Program-made: the position numbers and the translations under genes | Assembly (NCBI GenBank): GCA_017404545.1 | Contig: JAFRCC010000018.1 | Span: 496,001 to 560,000, forward strand | Direction: 5' to 3' | Source: Clostridia bacterium | GTDB taxonomy: Bacteria > Bacillota > Clostridia > TANB77 > CAG-508 | DNA length: 64,000 nt | The notes under the pieces: generated by a model | What the model was told of the DNA's origin: nothing | Databases searched by the model: none | What the model saw: only the letters and a program-made list of their open reading frames with translations | Shown: positions 17,674-26,423 of the stretch, piece after piece | How the letters are laid out: the number at the start of each line of letters is the position of its first letter | How positions within the stretch are numbered: position 1 is the stretch's first letter

Positions 17674-18609
17674 TTATTTTTTTATTTGGTTATCTTTTTT
17701 ATATTTTCTGGATTTTATTACTCCAGGAATATACATCAATAATATTAACACTTTATTTTCTATACCTTTAACTTTTAAACTTAGTCTCTTCCTTGTAAGA
17801 TATGTAAATAAAATATAATGCTTTATTACATATAATCTTTTCGCAGATTCAATATTTTTTGTATCCATATACGCAAGAATCTCGTAAAAATATTTATAGT
17901 ACCCGAATGGATAATTTATAAATTGTTTGCTAATATTTTTAGAATACCCACCATCTTGGTACTCGCATATCATAATTGTCTCATTAACACATTTTATTTT
18001 ATGCTCTAAATCCATTTTATGGTACATTCTAGCCTCTGTTACAAATCTTTCATTATTCTCAAGTTCATACTTATAATTTTTTCTAATTTTTGTTAAAAAT
18101 ACTAGTGCTTTTTCTCCATCTTCTGCTTCTTTAAAATATAAATCATACATTGTACTTATATCATTTTTAAAGTTATTTCCCATATTTTTTCCATTTTGGT
18201 CTTGCTTCAAAAATGCTAAAGCATAAATATTATCTTGATTTTCAATTTTCTTATATTGTTCCATTATTTTATAAAAACAATTTTCAACAAAATAATCATC
18301 AGAATCACATTCAATCCATAAATCGCCAGTTACATGCTCTGTCAAGTTATTAATAGCAGCCATTTTTCCTTGATTATCTTGTTTAAAGTATTTTATTTGT
18401 AGTCTAGAATTACCGGAAATATTAGCGTTAACAGATTTATCTGCATAAATTAATTTATTACATATATTCTCAGTATCATCTGTAGATCCATCATCCATTA
18501 TAAGCCACTCTACTTCATACCTACTGCTTATATTATTAACTATACTTTTATATAACTTATTTAAATATTTTGCTCTGTTATAGGTTGCAGTTAAAACTGA
18601 AATTTTCAT
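17674..18609 (-). CDS. GT2 family glycosyltransferase
   Basis: The N-terminus ISVLTATYNRAKYLNKLY, then WLIMDDGSTDDTENIC and CDSDDYFVEN, give the GT-A donor and metal sites. The C-terminal part is basic and helical without membrane segments. At 311 residues it is of ordinary size. It lies 35 bases downstream of a polysaccharide deacetylase gene and may share its transcript, so the pair could add and then deacetylate a sugar, but that is inference. It is outside the main polysaccharide locus, separated by two other transcription units. Confidence 0.9.
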   Translation of the reverse strand: MKISVLTATYNRAKYLNKLYKSIVNNISSRYEVEWLIMDDGSTDDTENICNKLIYADKSVNANISGNSRLQIKYFKQDNQGKMAAINNLTEHVTGDLWIECDSDDYFVENCFYKIMEQYKKIENQDNIYALAFLKQDQNGKNMGNNFKNDISTMYDLYFKEAEDGEKALVFLTKIRKNYKYELENNERFVTEARMYHKMDLEHKIKCVNETIMICEYQDGGYSKNISKQFINYPFGYYKYFYEILAYMDTKNIESAKRLYVIKHYILFTYLTRKRLSLKVKGIENKVLILLMYIPGVIKSRKYKKDNQIKK

Positions 18610-18644
18610 TTAACAACCTCTCTTTCTCCATTTATTCATTAGTA

Positions 18645-19463
18645 TTAATTATATCTTATACTTCTATATATAATTTTTAGAATCATCTTAGCTGGTGAAT
18701 CACTCAACGGATAACATCTATGAAGTCTTGCTAAATCTAAATCTTTGCTTTTATTTATTTTATTGTCCGTTAAGTTTTGAATATATCCTTCTGCCTGCAA
18801 GGCTTCTATTTGCTCATCAGTGTATAATCCGTACGGATACGTAAATATTTTTGTTTTTTGCGAACCTAAATTCTGCTCTATAAGCTCATACGATTTATTA
18901 ACATTCTCAACCGCTTCCTTAGTGCTTAAACTTGTAAACTCTGGGTGATTTGTACTATGAGATGCAATTGTTACAAGTCCACTATCTTGCATTTCTTTTG
19001 CTTGTTCCCACGTTATAACGCCATCCATTCCGATGTTATCTGTTATTACATACATAACAATTGGAATGTTATACTTTTTAGCAATCGGATAAGCATTTTC
19101 GTAAACACCTTCATAGCCATCATCAAATGTTACAACACACGAGTGTTTTTTTAACTTTTTTTGGTTATTTTTATACTTTTGCAAATCTTCATACGAAATA
19201 AAATCATAACCCATATTTTTTAGTCCTAATATTTGTTTTTCAAAAGTTTCCTCTGTAGTTTGCATATAATCAAATTTTATTTCCGACTCTTCATTTACTA
19301 TGTCGTGATATACAAATACTGGAATTTGTATATTTTTTTCATAAATTCCATACTCTTTATTTATTGTTGCTCTATCATATATAATCATACTAATAATTAT
19401 ACCAACAAATAATACTACTACCGTTAATACAATTCTTTTTACTAAAGTTTTCTTACCCATCAT
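18645..19463 (-). CDS. Membrane-anchored polysaccharide deacetylase (NodB domain)
   Basis: One N-terminal membrane segment (about residues 10-28) is followed by a NodB homology domain. PVFVYHDIV opens it, VTFDDGYEG holds the catalytic base and metal aspartates, SHSTNHPEF gives the two metal histidines, and FTYPYGLY is a later motif. Such enzymes remove N-acetyl groups from peptidoglycan or another wall glycan outside the membrane, often to resist lysozyme. Two adjacent ATG codons could serve as start; an AGAGGA site precedes both. Downstream lies a GT2 gene. Confidence 0.93.
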   Translation of the reverse strand: MMGKKTLVKRIVLTVVVLFVGIIISMIIYDRATINKEYGIYEKNIQIPVFVYHDIVNEESEIKFDYMQTTEETFEKQILGLKNMGYDFISYEDLQKYKNNQKKLKKHSCVVTFDDGYEGVYENAYPIAKKYNIPIVMYVITDNIGMDGVITWEQAKEMQDSGLVTIASHSTNHPEFTSLSTKEAVENVNKSYELIEQNLGSQKTKIFTYPYGLYTDEQIEALQAEGYIQNLTDNKINKSKDLDLARLHRCYPLSDSPAKMILKIIYRSIRYN

Positions 19464-19520
19464 TATGTCCTCTTTACTTTTTGATTTAATTATATATAGT
19501 TTACATTTATTTGCACTTTC

Positions 19521-19614
19521 TGTAAATTTTAATTTTAGGAATCGTCCACATTATTTATCTCTGTTTTTCATATTTATTGTAAACTTTAATTTTTTGCTCC
19601 GTCCCCATTATTTA
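19521..19614 (-). repeat. Tandem pair of GGGACGG-type intergenic repeats after polA
   Basis: Two imperfect direct copies of about 37 bases lie at 19521-19557 and 19578-19614, spaced 57 bases apart. They share TGTAAA-TTTAATTTT, a central CGTCC-AC/CC core (GGGGACGG on the minus strand) and CATTATTTA. The second copy includes the polA stop codon. Similar cores occur at 22399, 26471, 29781, 29840 and 63320. Confidence 0.7.
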
Positions 19615-22337
19615 ACATCATACCAATTATCTGCAATCTCAGCCTCTACCAGCAACGGAATAGACATTTTTATTGCATTTTCCATACACGTTTTTAATAT
19701 TTCTTCTACAGCTTTTGCATCTTCTTTTTTGCACTCTATCATAAGTTCATCATGTATTTGTAATACTATTTTTGCATCGTAATTCGACTCATTAAGCTTT
19801 TTATACATACTAACCATAGCAATTTTCATTATGTCTGCTGCTGTTCCTTGAATTGGCGTGTTCATTGCAACTCTGGCGCCAAATTGTCTAACCATAAAGT
19901 TATTCGAACTTAGCTCTGGTATCATTCTTCTTCTATGGAATAAGGTTTCAACATAGCCATCCTCTTTAGCTTGTTCAACAATATCCTTCATAAATTTATC
20001 TATTCCACTATATTTTTCTAGGTATTGCTCTATGTAGTTTTTAGCCTCTTTTCTAGTTGTTCCAAGTTGCTCTGCTAAACCAAAATCTGAAATTCCATAA
20101 ACAATTCCGAAATTAACTGCCTTCGCAGAGCTTCTTTGCTCTTTTGTTACTTCATCAATTGGTATTCCAAGAACTTTTGAAGCAGCTTGTTTGTGTATAT
20201 CCTCTCCATTTAAGAACGCATGCAACATATTTTCATCTTGAGAAATATGCGCTAAGACCCTAAGCTCTATTTGTGAATAATCTGCATCAATAAATACATA
20301 TCCATCTTTAGCTTTAAATACTTTTCTTATTTGCTTTCCAAAATCTATTCTTGTTGGTATGTTTTGAAGATTTGGCTCTGTGCTACTTATTCTTCCAGTT
20401 GCAGTTATTGTTTGATGGAAAAATGAATGTATTCTTCCTGTTTTTTCGTTTATATATGGAAGCAAACCTTCTACATATGTAGAATTAAGTTTCATCAAAC
20501 TTCTATAATCAAGTATCTTTTCTATAATAGGATGATATTTTTTTAGTTTCTCAAGAATGTCTACATCTGTTGAATATCCAGTTTTAGTTTTCTTTTTAAC
20601 AGGTAACCCAAGCTTTTCAAATAATATAACACCAAGTTGCTTTGTAGAATTTATATTAAACTCTTCCCCAGCTAAATCATAAATTTCTGTAGTTAACGTA
20701 TCTAAATGAGATTTTAACTTTGTGCCTATTTCTGTTAATTCGGATCTATCAGCTTGCATTCCGGCATACTGCATTTCTGCCAAAACTTCTAACAATGGCA
20801 TCTCTATATTGTTAAATAAATCCGTAGAATTATACTCTTCAATTTTCGCCATCAATTTTTCATATAGATTTCCAATAATATATGCGTATATTGTTATTTC
20901 ATATTTTTCATCATCCGACTCTTGCTGAGGTTGCCCTTGCTCTACAGCATCAAATAAATTTATTTGTCCTTTTACGGTTTTCTTATCTGTTTGCTCATCC
21001 TCCAAGAACTCATTTACATCAACTCCTAAATATTCCATTGATAAGTCATTTAGCGAATATTTATTTCCTGGATTTATAATGTATGCCGCTATTTCAGCAT
21101 CGAAAGCTATATTATTTGGTTTTATTCCCAACTCTTTTAAGAAAACATAGTCCTCGTTTAGCTTAAATCCATATTTTCTTATTTCTTCATCTTCGAAAAG
21201 ATCTTTAAAATTATTAACGAATTCCTCTTGCTTTATATTAAGATAGTATGACTTATTGCTTTCTTTGTTATATATGGCTATGGATTTAAATTTTTTCTTT
21301 ATTATATTTGCACTTGTTTTGTCGTCGATTTTGTATATATAAAATACAAGCTCTTTACTTTTTTTGATTTCTTCAATAACTTCGCTTATTTTTTCATCTT
21401 CAATCATTTGAAATAATTCTGATTGATTTTTTACTTCGTCTTGTCCTGATAGCCCAAAGCGCTCAATATACCTTTTAAAGTTAAGATCTTTGAACATTTC
21501 ATATACAGCAGGCTTATCCCACTCTTTTATTACTAAATCTGTAACCTCTATATCTTCTACTGGTACGTTACAATTAATTTCTCCAAGAGCTCTCGAAAGA
21601 ATAGCTAAATCTTTATTTTCTATTATCTTTTCTCTCATTTTACCTTTTATTGAAGCTGCTTCATCTTTTTCTAACAACTCGTATAAATTATCTATTGTTT
21701 TATACTCTTGTATGATTTTGTATGCAGTTTTTTCACCAACACCTGGTACACCTGGTATGTTATCTGATGTATCACCCATTAACCCCTTAACTTCAATTAA
21801 TTGCTTTGGTTCAACATTATAGGTTTCAATTACCTTAGCTCTATCAAAATCATCTACCTCTGTTTTACCAGCTTTAGTTCTTGGAATATGAATTGTAACC
21901 TTATCTGTTGCAAGTTGAAAAGTATCTCTATCTCCGGAAAGAATAACAACTTCTAGACCACTCTGCTCTCCAATCCTTGCAAAAGTTCCTAGAATATCAT
22001 CACCTTCAAAACCCTGTTTTTCAATAATAACTATATTCATTTTCTTTAAAACTTCTTTTATTATTGGCATCTGTGCCGCAAGTTCATTTGGCATTCCCTT
22101 ACGATTAGCCTTATACCCTTCGTACATCTCGTGCCTTGCAGTCGGACCTTTTAAATCAAATGTAACCGCCATATGATCTGGTTTAATATCATCTAACACT
22201 TTAAACATAATTGCTAAAAATCCGTATACAGCATTTGTATATGTTCCGTCCTTTGTTGTAAGCATCTTGCTACTCATAATTCCATAAAAAGCCCTATTCA
22301 TAATACTGTTACCATCTATAAGTAATAATTTCCCCAT
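19608..22337 (-). CDS. polA: DNA polymerase I
   Basis: This 909-residue protein has the three PolA domains. Residues 1-290 are the 5' nuclease (LLIDGNSIMNRAFYG, GDRDTFQLA, GVPGVGEKTA). Residues about 310-500 have the 3'-5' exonuclease fold, but where active enzymes have DxE this one reads ELVFYIYKID, so proofreading is probably lost, as in many Gram-positive PolA proteins. The polymerase domain has DADYSQIELRVLAH (motif A), RSSAKAVNFGIVYG (motif B) and QIHDELMIE (motif C, near residue 860). It fills Okazaki gaps and repairs DNA in the cytoplasm. Repeats of the GGGACGG family flank the gene on both sides. Confidence 0.98.
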   Translation of the reverse strand: MGKLLLIDGNSIMNRAFYGIMSSKMLTTKDGTYTNAVYGFLAIMFKVLDDIKPDHMAVTFDLKGPTARHEMYEGYKANRKGMPNELAAQMPIIKEVLKKMNIVIIEKQGFEGDDILGTFARIGEQSGLEVVILSGDRDTFQLATDKVTIHIPRTKAGKTEVDDFDRAKVIETYNVEPKQLIEVKGLMGDTSDNIPGVPGVGEKTAYKIIQEYKTIDNLYELLEKDEAASIKGKMREKIIENKDLAILSRALGEINCNVPVEDIEVTDLVIKEWDKPAVYEMFKDLNFKRYIERFGLSGQDEVKNQSELFQMIEDEKISEVIEEIKKSKELVFYIYKIDDKTSANIIKKKFKSIAIYNKESNKSYYLNIKQEEFVNNFKDLFEDEEIRKYGFKLNEDYVFLKELGIKPNNIAFDAEIAAYIINPGNKYSLNDLSMEYLGVDVNEFLEDEQTDKKTVKGQINLFDAVEQGQPQQESDDEKYEITIYAYIIGNLYEKLMAKIEEYNSTDLFNNIEMPLLEVLAEMQYAGMQADRSELTEIGTKLKSHLDTLTTEIYDLAGEEFNINSTKQLGVILFEKLGLPVKKKTKTGYSTDVDILEKLKKYHPIIEKILDYRSLMKLNSTYVEGLLPYINEKTGRIHSFFHQTITATGRISSTEPNLQNIPTRIDFGKQIRKVFKAKDGYVFIDADYSQIELRVLAHISQDENMLHAFLNGEDIHKQAASKVLGIPIDEVTKEQRSSAKAVNFGIVYGISDFGLAEQLGTTRKEAKNYIEQYLEKYSGIDKFMKDIVEQAKEDGYVETLFHRRRMIPELSSNNFMVRQFGARVAMNTPIQGTAADIMKIAMVSMYKKLNESNYDAKIVLQIHDELMIECKKEDAKAVEEILKTCMENAIKMSIPLLVEAEIADNWYDVK

Positions 22338-22398
22338 CGTAATTTTCCTTTCGTACTTTTTTATGTAACTATATCACACCCCCATCTACATTTCAATT

Positions 22399-22430
22399 AA
22401 ATTTTGGGGACGGAGGAAAAAATTTCAATA
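22399..22430 (+). repeat. GGGACGG-type repeat upstream of polA
   Basis: ATTTTGGGGACGGAGGAAAA, followed by an AT-rich tail, matches the core found after polA and beside dnaE. It lies between the stop of the OB-like gene at 22452 and the polA start. Confidence 0.65.
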
Positions 22431-22451
22431 ATAATATTTGGCACCATTCTC

Positions 22452-22910
22452 TTAGTTTGTTACAAACTTTTTACCTTCTTCTTTTTCCACCATATCCGTT
22501 AAATATATAATCGGACAATCCATACCATTAATAGTGTCTTTTTTTATTGCCCCTGTAATTTCTACCCATGCACCAGCTTCTGGATATCCAAAGTCAGAAT
22601 ATATGTCTAATCCCGCTAATCCATCGCTACCACAACATCCTGGAGTATTTCGTACAACAGCATAATGGTCTACGCCATCATCATCGCTATATACATATAT
22701 GTAGCCTTCCATATTAACGCTCTTGTCAACATAGTCATCTGTATTAAGATATATATCGTTTGTTTCTTGTATAAAACTATTATCACTTATAACTATGTCT
22801 GCATCTGATTTCTTACTTTGAATAACATTTACACTTGACTTACGCATAATAACAATTAACATTGCCATTATTCCAATTGCTAAAATTCCCAAAACAACCT
22901 TTTTTTTCAT
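22452..22910 (-). CDS. Membrane-anchored small protein with a CC motif, linked to metal uptake
   Basis: A signal anchor (residues 4-21) precedes a domain of about 115 residues with VVRNTPGCCGSDGLAGLDI near residues 85-105. The paired cysteines followed by a small Asp/Gly-rich turn resemble the CCxAD region of DUF1980/YcgQ C-terminal domains, which accompany metal and permease genes. That assignment is a resemblance, not proven. It is the last gene of the zinc-type ABC operon (75 bases after the permease), so a role in metal binding or delivery outside the membrane is plausible. The start is an ATG; the upstream TGAAGCAAACAAAG region shows no strong site. Confidence 0.6.
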   Translation of the reverse strand: MKKKVVLGILAIGIMAMLIVIMRKSSVNVIQSKKSDADIVISDNSFIQETNDIYLNTDDYVDKSVNMEGYIYVYSDDDGVDHYAVVRNTPGCCGSDGLAGLDIYSDFGYPEAGAWVEITGAIKKDTINGMDCPIIYLTDMVEKEEGKKFVTN

Positions 22911-22985
22911 ATAAAAACTTCCTTTCTCATTTCATTCTGAAGCAAACAAAGAAATGAACGCTTACTTTTTTTATATTAACACCTA

Positions 22986-23807
22986 CTATTTACGAACTAT
23001 ATATTCTATTATTGAAAACAATATAAATAGCACTAAATTTACTAGAACAATTGTTGCTCCTGTACTAATATTGTATACATATGACAAATATATTCCCATA
23101 AAGAACGAAACAACGCTAACTATTCCTGAGCTTATTATAACTTTTTTGAATGACTTGAATATTCTCATTGAAGTAAGTGCTGGGAATATAATGATACTAC
23201 TAATTAACATTACTCCCATCATTCTCATTCCAATTACAATTATCAACGCAGTAAGTATTGCTATTATATTTGTATATCTTTTTGATTTTAATCCACTAGC
23301 TTTAGCAAAATCTTCGTCGAATGTTACAATAAATAGTTTTCGATAATAAATGATAAATAAAATTGCAACAACAACACATACACCTATGCTCAAATAAACA
23401 TCCGATTTACTCATAGCAAGAATGCTGCCAAACATAAAGTTACACACATCTGTATTCATCCCTGTTGTTACTGAAGTAACAGCCACACCAATTGCAAGTG
23501 CTGAACTAGATATTATTGCAATAGCACTATCGCTTTTTATTCGGCTGTTGTTTCCAATTTTTAAAAGGATAATTGCTGATATTGTAACACATGGTATAGC
23601 AATATATAACGGCGATGCGTATCCAAAAGCTGTTGCTATTGTTAGAATTCCAAATCCCACATGAGACAAACCATCGCCTATCATACTGTATCTTTTTAAT
23701 ACCAAGCTAACTCCTAATAATGCCGCACACAAACTTACTATACTACCAACTACCACTGCTCTTTGAATAAAAGCATGTGACATCATTTCTGCTACAACTT
23801 GAAACAT
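22986..23807 (-). CDS. znuB: Zinc/manganese ABC transporter permease (ZnuB family)
   Basis: The 273-residue protein has about eight to nine hydrophobic segments and the ABC-3 family pattern, including MIGDGLSHVGFGI near residue 45 and FDEDFAKASG near residue 165, a conserved cytoplasmic loop that contacts the ATPase. It forms the membrane channel for divalent metal uptake. Its ATG overlaps the stop of the ATPase gene, implying translational coupling. Zinc rather than manganese is suggested by the His-rich binding protein in the same operon. Confidence 0.92.
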   Translation of the reverse strand: MFQVVAEMMSHAFIQRAVVVGSIVSLCAALLGVSLVLKRYSMIGDGLSHVGFGILTIATAFGYASPLYIAIPCVTISAIILLKIGNNSRIKSDSAIAIISSSALAIGVAVTSVTTGMNTDVCNFMFGSILAMSKSDVYLSIGVCVVVAILFIIYYRKLFIVTFDEDFAKASGLKSKRYTNIIAILTALIIVIGMRMMGVMLISSIIIFPALTSMRIFKSFKKVIISSGIVSVVSFFMGIYLSYVYNISTGATIVLVNLVLFILFSIIEYIVRK

Positions 23808-24478
23808 TATTGTTCACCTCCAGCTCTGTATTCAGAAGGTTTTCCTTCAAAAGTTATTTCTCCGTTTATCAGTTCAATTACATTATCTGCATATTTTAAG
23901 GCTCTATCAATGTCATGAGAAACCATTAAGATTGTTATATTTTCTTCTTTCTTTAATTTATCTAACAATTCATATATTTGTTTTGCAATACTTGGATCTA
24001 ATCCATTGGTTGGTTCATCAAGTACAATTATTTTTTTAGTTGCACATAGTGCTCTAGCGATTAAAACTCTCTGCTGTTGTCCACCTGATAAATCTGCAAA
24101 ACATTTTTTTCTTATGTCGTATATATTAAGCTTTTCCATTACCTGTTTAGCGAGCTCTTTATTCTCTTTTTTATAAAAAATACTTCTTATATTTGTTGAA
24201 ATTGTTCCAGATAATACAACTTCTTCTATTGAAGCAGGAAAACTCGTTTGAATTTCGCTTTTCTGTGGCAGATAACCTATGTGAGTTTCTTTTATTACCT
24301 CTCCTGTTACAATTTTATTCAATCCCAATATACATTTTATTAATGTACTTTTTCCAGAACCATTTTCTCCAACAATACAATTAAAGGTTCCTTCTCTTAT
24401 CGTGAAATTAATATTCTTTAATGTATCTTTTTTTGTTGGATAACTAAACGATAAATCTTTTACCTGAATTAAATCCAT
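23807..24478 (-). CDS. znuC: Zinc/manganese ABC transporter ATPase (ZnuC family)
   Basis: Walker A is GENGSGKST (near residue 38), the signature is DLSGGQQQRV and Walker B is KIIVLDEPTNGLDP, with the switch histidine in MVSHD. QTSFPASIEEVV is typical of the ZnuC/MntB group. The 223 residues contain only the nucleotide-binding domain. It energises the adjacent ABC-3 permease. It lies 25 bases after the binding protein gene. Confidence 0.93.
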   Translation of the reverse strand: MDLIQVKDLSFSYPTKKDTLKNINFTIREGTFNCIVGENGSGKSTLIKCILGLNKIVTGEVIKETHIGYLPQKSEIQTSFPASIEEVVLSGTISTNIRSIFYKKENKELAKQVMEKLNIYDIRKKCFADLSGGQQQRVLIARALCATKKIIVLDEPTNGLDPSIAKQIYELLDKLKKEENITILMVSHDIDRALKYADNVIELINGEITFEGKPSEYRAGGEQ

Positions 24479-24503
24479 CTTTTTCCCTTTCTTTCTACAA
24501 ATA

Positions 24504-25535
24504 CTATTGTAAAGCTTTTCTTAAAACATCTAAATTTTTATTCATAAGACTAACCCATGTCTCTCCATTATTAAAATCATCTAAGCTAACATTATGAAGT
24601 GTTTGTATTTGCATTGCTTCACAACCGTTTCCAATCTCATCAGCTATTGTTTTTGCAACTCTGCCATCATTAAGCTCAATATACAAAATAACTGGTATTT
24701 TTTCTTTCTTAGCAACACTTTCTATATAAGCAATCGTTTTAGCTGATGGCTCTGTTTCTGTACTACAACCATTGAATGCTGCTGTTACTTCTAATCCATA
24801 ATAATCAATAAAATATTGCATTGGCATCTTATCAGCAAATATTAATCTATATCTAACCTTATTATCAACAATAGCTCTTATTTTTTGATCTACTTCATTA
24901 ATTTTATTAATATAAATTTCCGCATTTTTCTTATATTTTTCCGCATTACCGCCATCTATTTTTTCCATAGCCTCTTCTAATGTATTTACCATTTTTATAG
25001 CATTTTTTGGTGATGTCCAGATATGTTCATCAAAAGCCCCTTCTTCATGATGATGTTCGTGTTCTTCCTCTTCTTCATCTTCATCATTATGCTCATGTTC
25101 CTCATCTTCTTCGTGATGATGTTCTTCCTCTTCAGCTCCATCTACTTCTTTTTCTTCTATTGTATCAACAAAATCAGCAATACATATTACTTCTTGATTA
25201 TCTCTTTCAAGAGAATCCAATACTTTCTCAGACCATTGTTCCATTTCTCCACCAACATATACAAATAAATCTGCCTCTTGTATCTTTACTAAATCTTGTG
25301 CTGTTGGGTCGTAGCTGTGAGCGTTTTTCCCTGGACCCATTAAAAATGTAAGCTCAATATTTTCATTATCTCCAATTATTGCCCTTAAGAAGTCGTAGCT
25401 TGCATAATTGCTTACAACAACCTTTAATTTTCCGCTAGCTCCATTTCTATTTTTTGACCCTCTAACCATAGCAAAAACTACAGCCACAACTATTAAAATG
25501 GCTACTATACTTAATATTATCTTTTTTATTTTCAT
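24504..25535 (-). CDS. znuA: Zinc-binding ABC transporter substrate-binding protein (ZnuA/AdcA type) with His-Glu-rich loop
   Basis: This is a cluster A-I metal-binding protein. The first ligand histidine is in GKNAHSYDP (near residue 80). An extended acidic and His-rich loop (about residues 140-165, repeated EEHEH and HHEE units) precedes FDEHIWTSPKNA, which holds the second ligand. Such loops mark zinc rather than manganese transporters. The N-terminus has a hydrophobic segment at about residues 5-23 (ILSIVAILIVVAVVFAM) but no lipobox cysteine, so it seems held by an uncleaved anchor. It captures zinc outside the membrane and hands it to the ABC-3 permease encoded two genes downstream. Confidence 0.93.
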   Translation of the reverse strand: MKIKKIILSIVAILIVVAVVFAMVRGSKNRNGASGKLKVVVSNYASYDFLRAIIGDNENIELTFLMGPGKNAHSYDPTAQDLVKIQEADLFVYVGGEMEQWSEKVLDSLERDNQEVICIADFVDTIEEKEVDGAEEEEHHHEEDEEHEHNDEDEEEEEHEHHHEEGAFDEHIWTSPKNAIKMVNTLEEAMEKIDGGNAEKYKKNAEIYINKINEVDQKIRAIVDNKVRYRLIFADKMPMQYFIDYYGLEVTAAFNGCSTETEPSAKTIAYIESVAKKEKIPVILYIELNDGRVAKTIADEIGNGCEAMQIQTLHNVSLDDFNNGETWVSLMNKNLDVLRKALQ

Positions 25536-25612
25536 AATTTCATTCTCCTAACTTTTTTATTGTACGACAAATAAAGTAGACTATTGCCTACTCTTAAAAG
25601 CATATGAGAATT

Positions 25613-25912
25613 CTATTCATTTAATTGTACTTTTTGAAATATTAAAGATTTCTTTGCCCAAACTCGAACTTGTTCATACATTCTAGCTAAGCAAAAATAG
25701 ATTATAAAACTTGTAAACACAAACACGAACACTGTAACAGTCATATTTACTATGCTTTGAGCTCCTTGTATAATACAACAAACAGAGCAATGCTCTACTT
25801 CACAAGTATCTAGATGATGTAAATCGTGTGACACAACAAAAGAAAGTATCAAAGAAATAACAATTATCGCAATAACTATTGTTTTTAGTACTCTGTATAC
25901 TTTTTTATCCAT
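25613..25912 (-). CDS. Small membrane protein with a His/Cys cluster, first gene of the zinc operon
   Basis: The 99 residues hold two membrane segments (about 8-27 and 55-76). Between them is HDLHHLDTCEVEHCSVCCII, a dense array of His and Cys that looks like an extracytoplasmic metal site. I recall comparable small proteins beside zinc transporter genes in Firmicutes, but no function is established to my knowledge. It begins the operon under a promoter with an inverted repeat, which suggests control by metal status. It may sense, buffer or deliver zinc (inference). A GGAGGTGAC site precedes the ATG. Confidence 0.75.
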   Translation of the reverse strand: MDKKVYRVLKTIVIAIIVISLILSFVVSHDLHHLDTCEVEHCSVCCIIQGAQSIVNMTVTVFVFVFTSFIIYFCLARMYEQVRVWAKKSLIFQKVQLNE

Positions 25913-25978
25913 TTCGTGTCACCTCCATTTAAAAAATTATTTGTTTTCATAGAATTTATCAAATTGAAACCTGTTCCC

Positions 25979-26007
25979 ATTTTACAACAATTGTTAATAA
26001 TTGTCAA
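25979..26007 (-). promoter_or_regulatory. Promoter of the zinc operon with an overlapping operator-like palindrome
   Basis: On the minus strand TTGACA (26002-26007) and TAAAAT (25979-25984) are separated by exactly 17 bases. An inverted repeat with arms ACAATT and AATTGT (25987-26004) covers the spacer and part of the -35, a position suited to a repressor such as a Zur/Fur or AdcR-type regulator. It does not match the classical Zur consensus that I know. Confidence 0.7.
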
Positions 26008-26021
26008 TCGTACCTCAACGC

Positions 26022-26050
26022 TTGACCATTTTATGTTAACATGTTATAAT
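26022..26050 (+). promoter_or_regulatory. Consensus sigma-A promoter of the 26127 cassette
   Basis: TTGACC (26022-26027), 17 bases, then TATAAT (26045-26050). It points away from the zinc operon toward the short gene at 26127. Confidence 0.8.
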
Positions 26051-26126
26051 CGTATGGTAGACACTTTTTGTATTACATTTTACCCCGTCTACAAAAAATA
26101 TTTTTTTATTAACGGAGGTAATACTC

Positions 26127-26393
26127 ATGAAAACTTATGCTCAGCCGAAAATCCACGACGACGACCACCTGCAGTACGTATTTAACAGCAATAGTAATGT
26201 ACACTATTGCTTTCGGGGTGTGAGTCACCAACGCTGCCTCTTCGTAGCTACAGACATGGCAGCAACAAAGATGGACGTCAACCAGAAAGAAGGCTATGGA
26301 AAGTGGCCTGTAATCGACCTGGCAATTGTACCTCACCCTGAAAAACCCGGTCTCTTCATCATCGAAGACCGCTCTGAATGGACTAAAGGATAA
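26127..26393 (+). CDS. Unknown 88-residue protein in a composition-shifted cassette
   Basis: I do not recognise this protein. It is soluble, with no signal or membrane segment, and reads as a small mixed alpha/beta domain (VIDLAIVPHPEKPGLFIIED near the C-terminus) with several His and two Cys. The gene has a near-consensus promoter, a CGGAGGT ribosome binding site and its own strong terminator, so expression is well supported. Its base composition differs from the neighbours: in two 60-base lines I counted 26 and 31 G/C, against about 18 in a typical neighbouring line. Codons such as GAC, CAC, CTG and ATC are preferred. This suggests transfer from another genome. The antisense frame 26109-26447 has none of these signals. 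Confidence 0.75.
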   Translation: MKTYAQPKIHDDDHLQYVFNSNSNVHYCFRGVSHQRCLFVATDMAATKMDVNQKEGYGKWPVIDLAIVPHPEKPGLFIIEDRSEWTKG

Positions 26394-26423
26394 GGGCTTT
26401 ACCGGAACTTTCTTATTCATGGC

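Noticed and set aside
25987-26004. A confirmed Zur box
   Set aside because: The palindrome is well placed but does not match the Zur consensus that I know, so it is listed only as operator-like.
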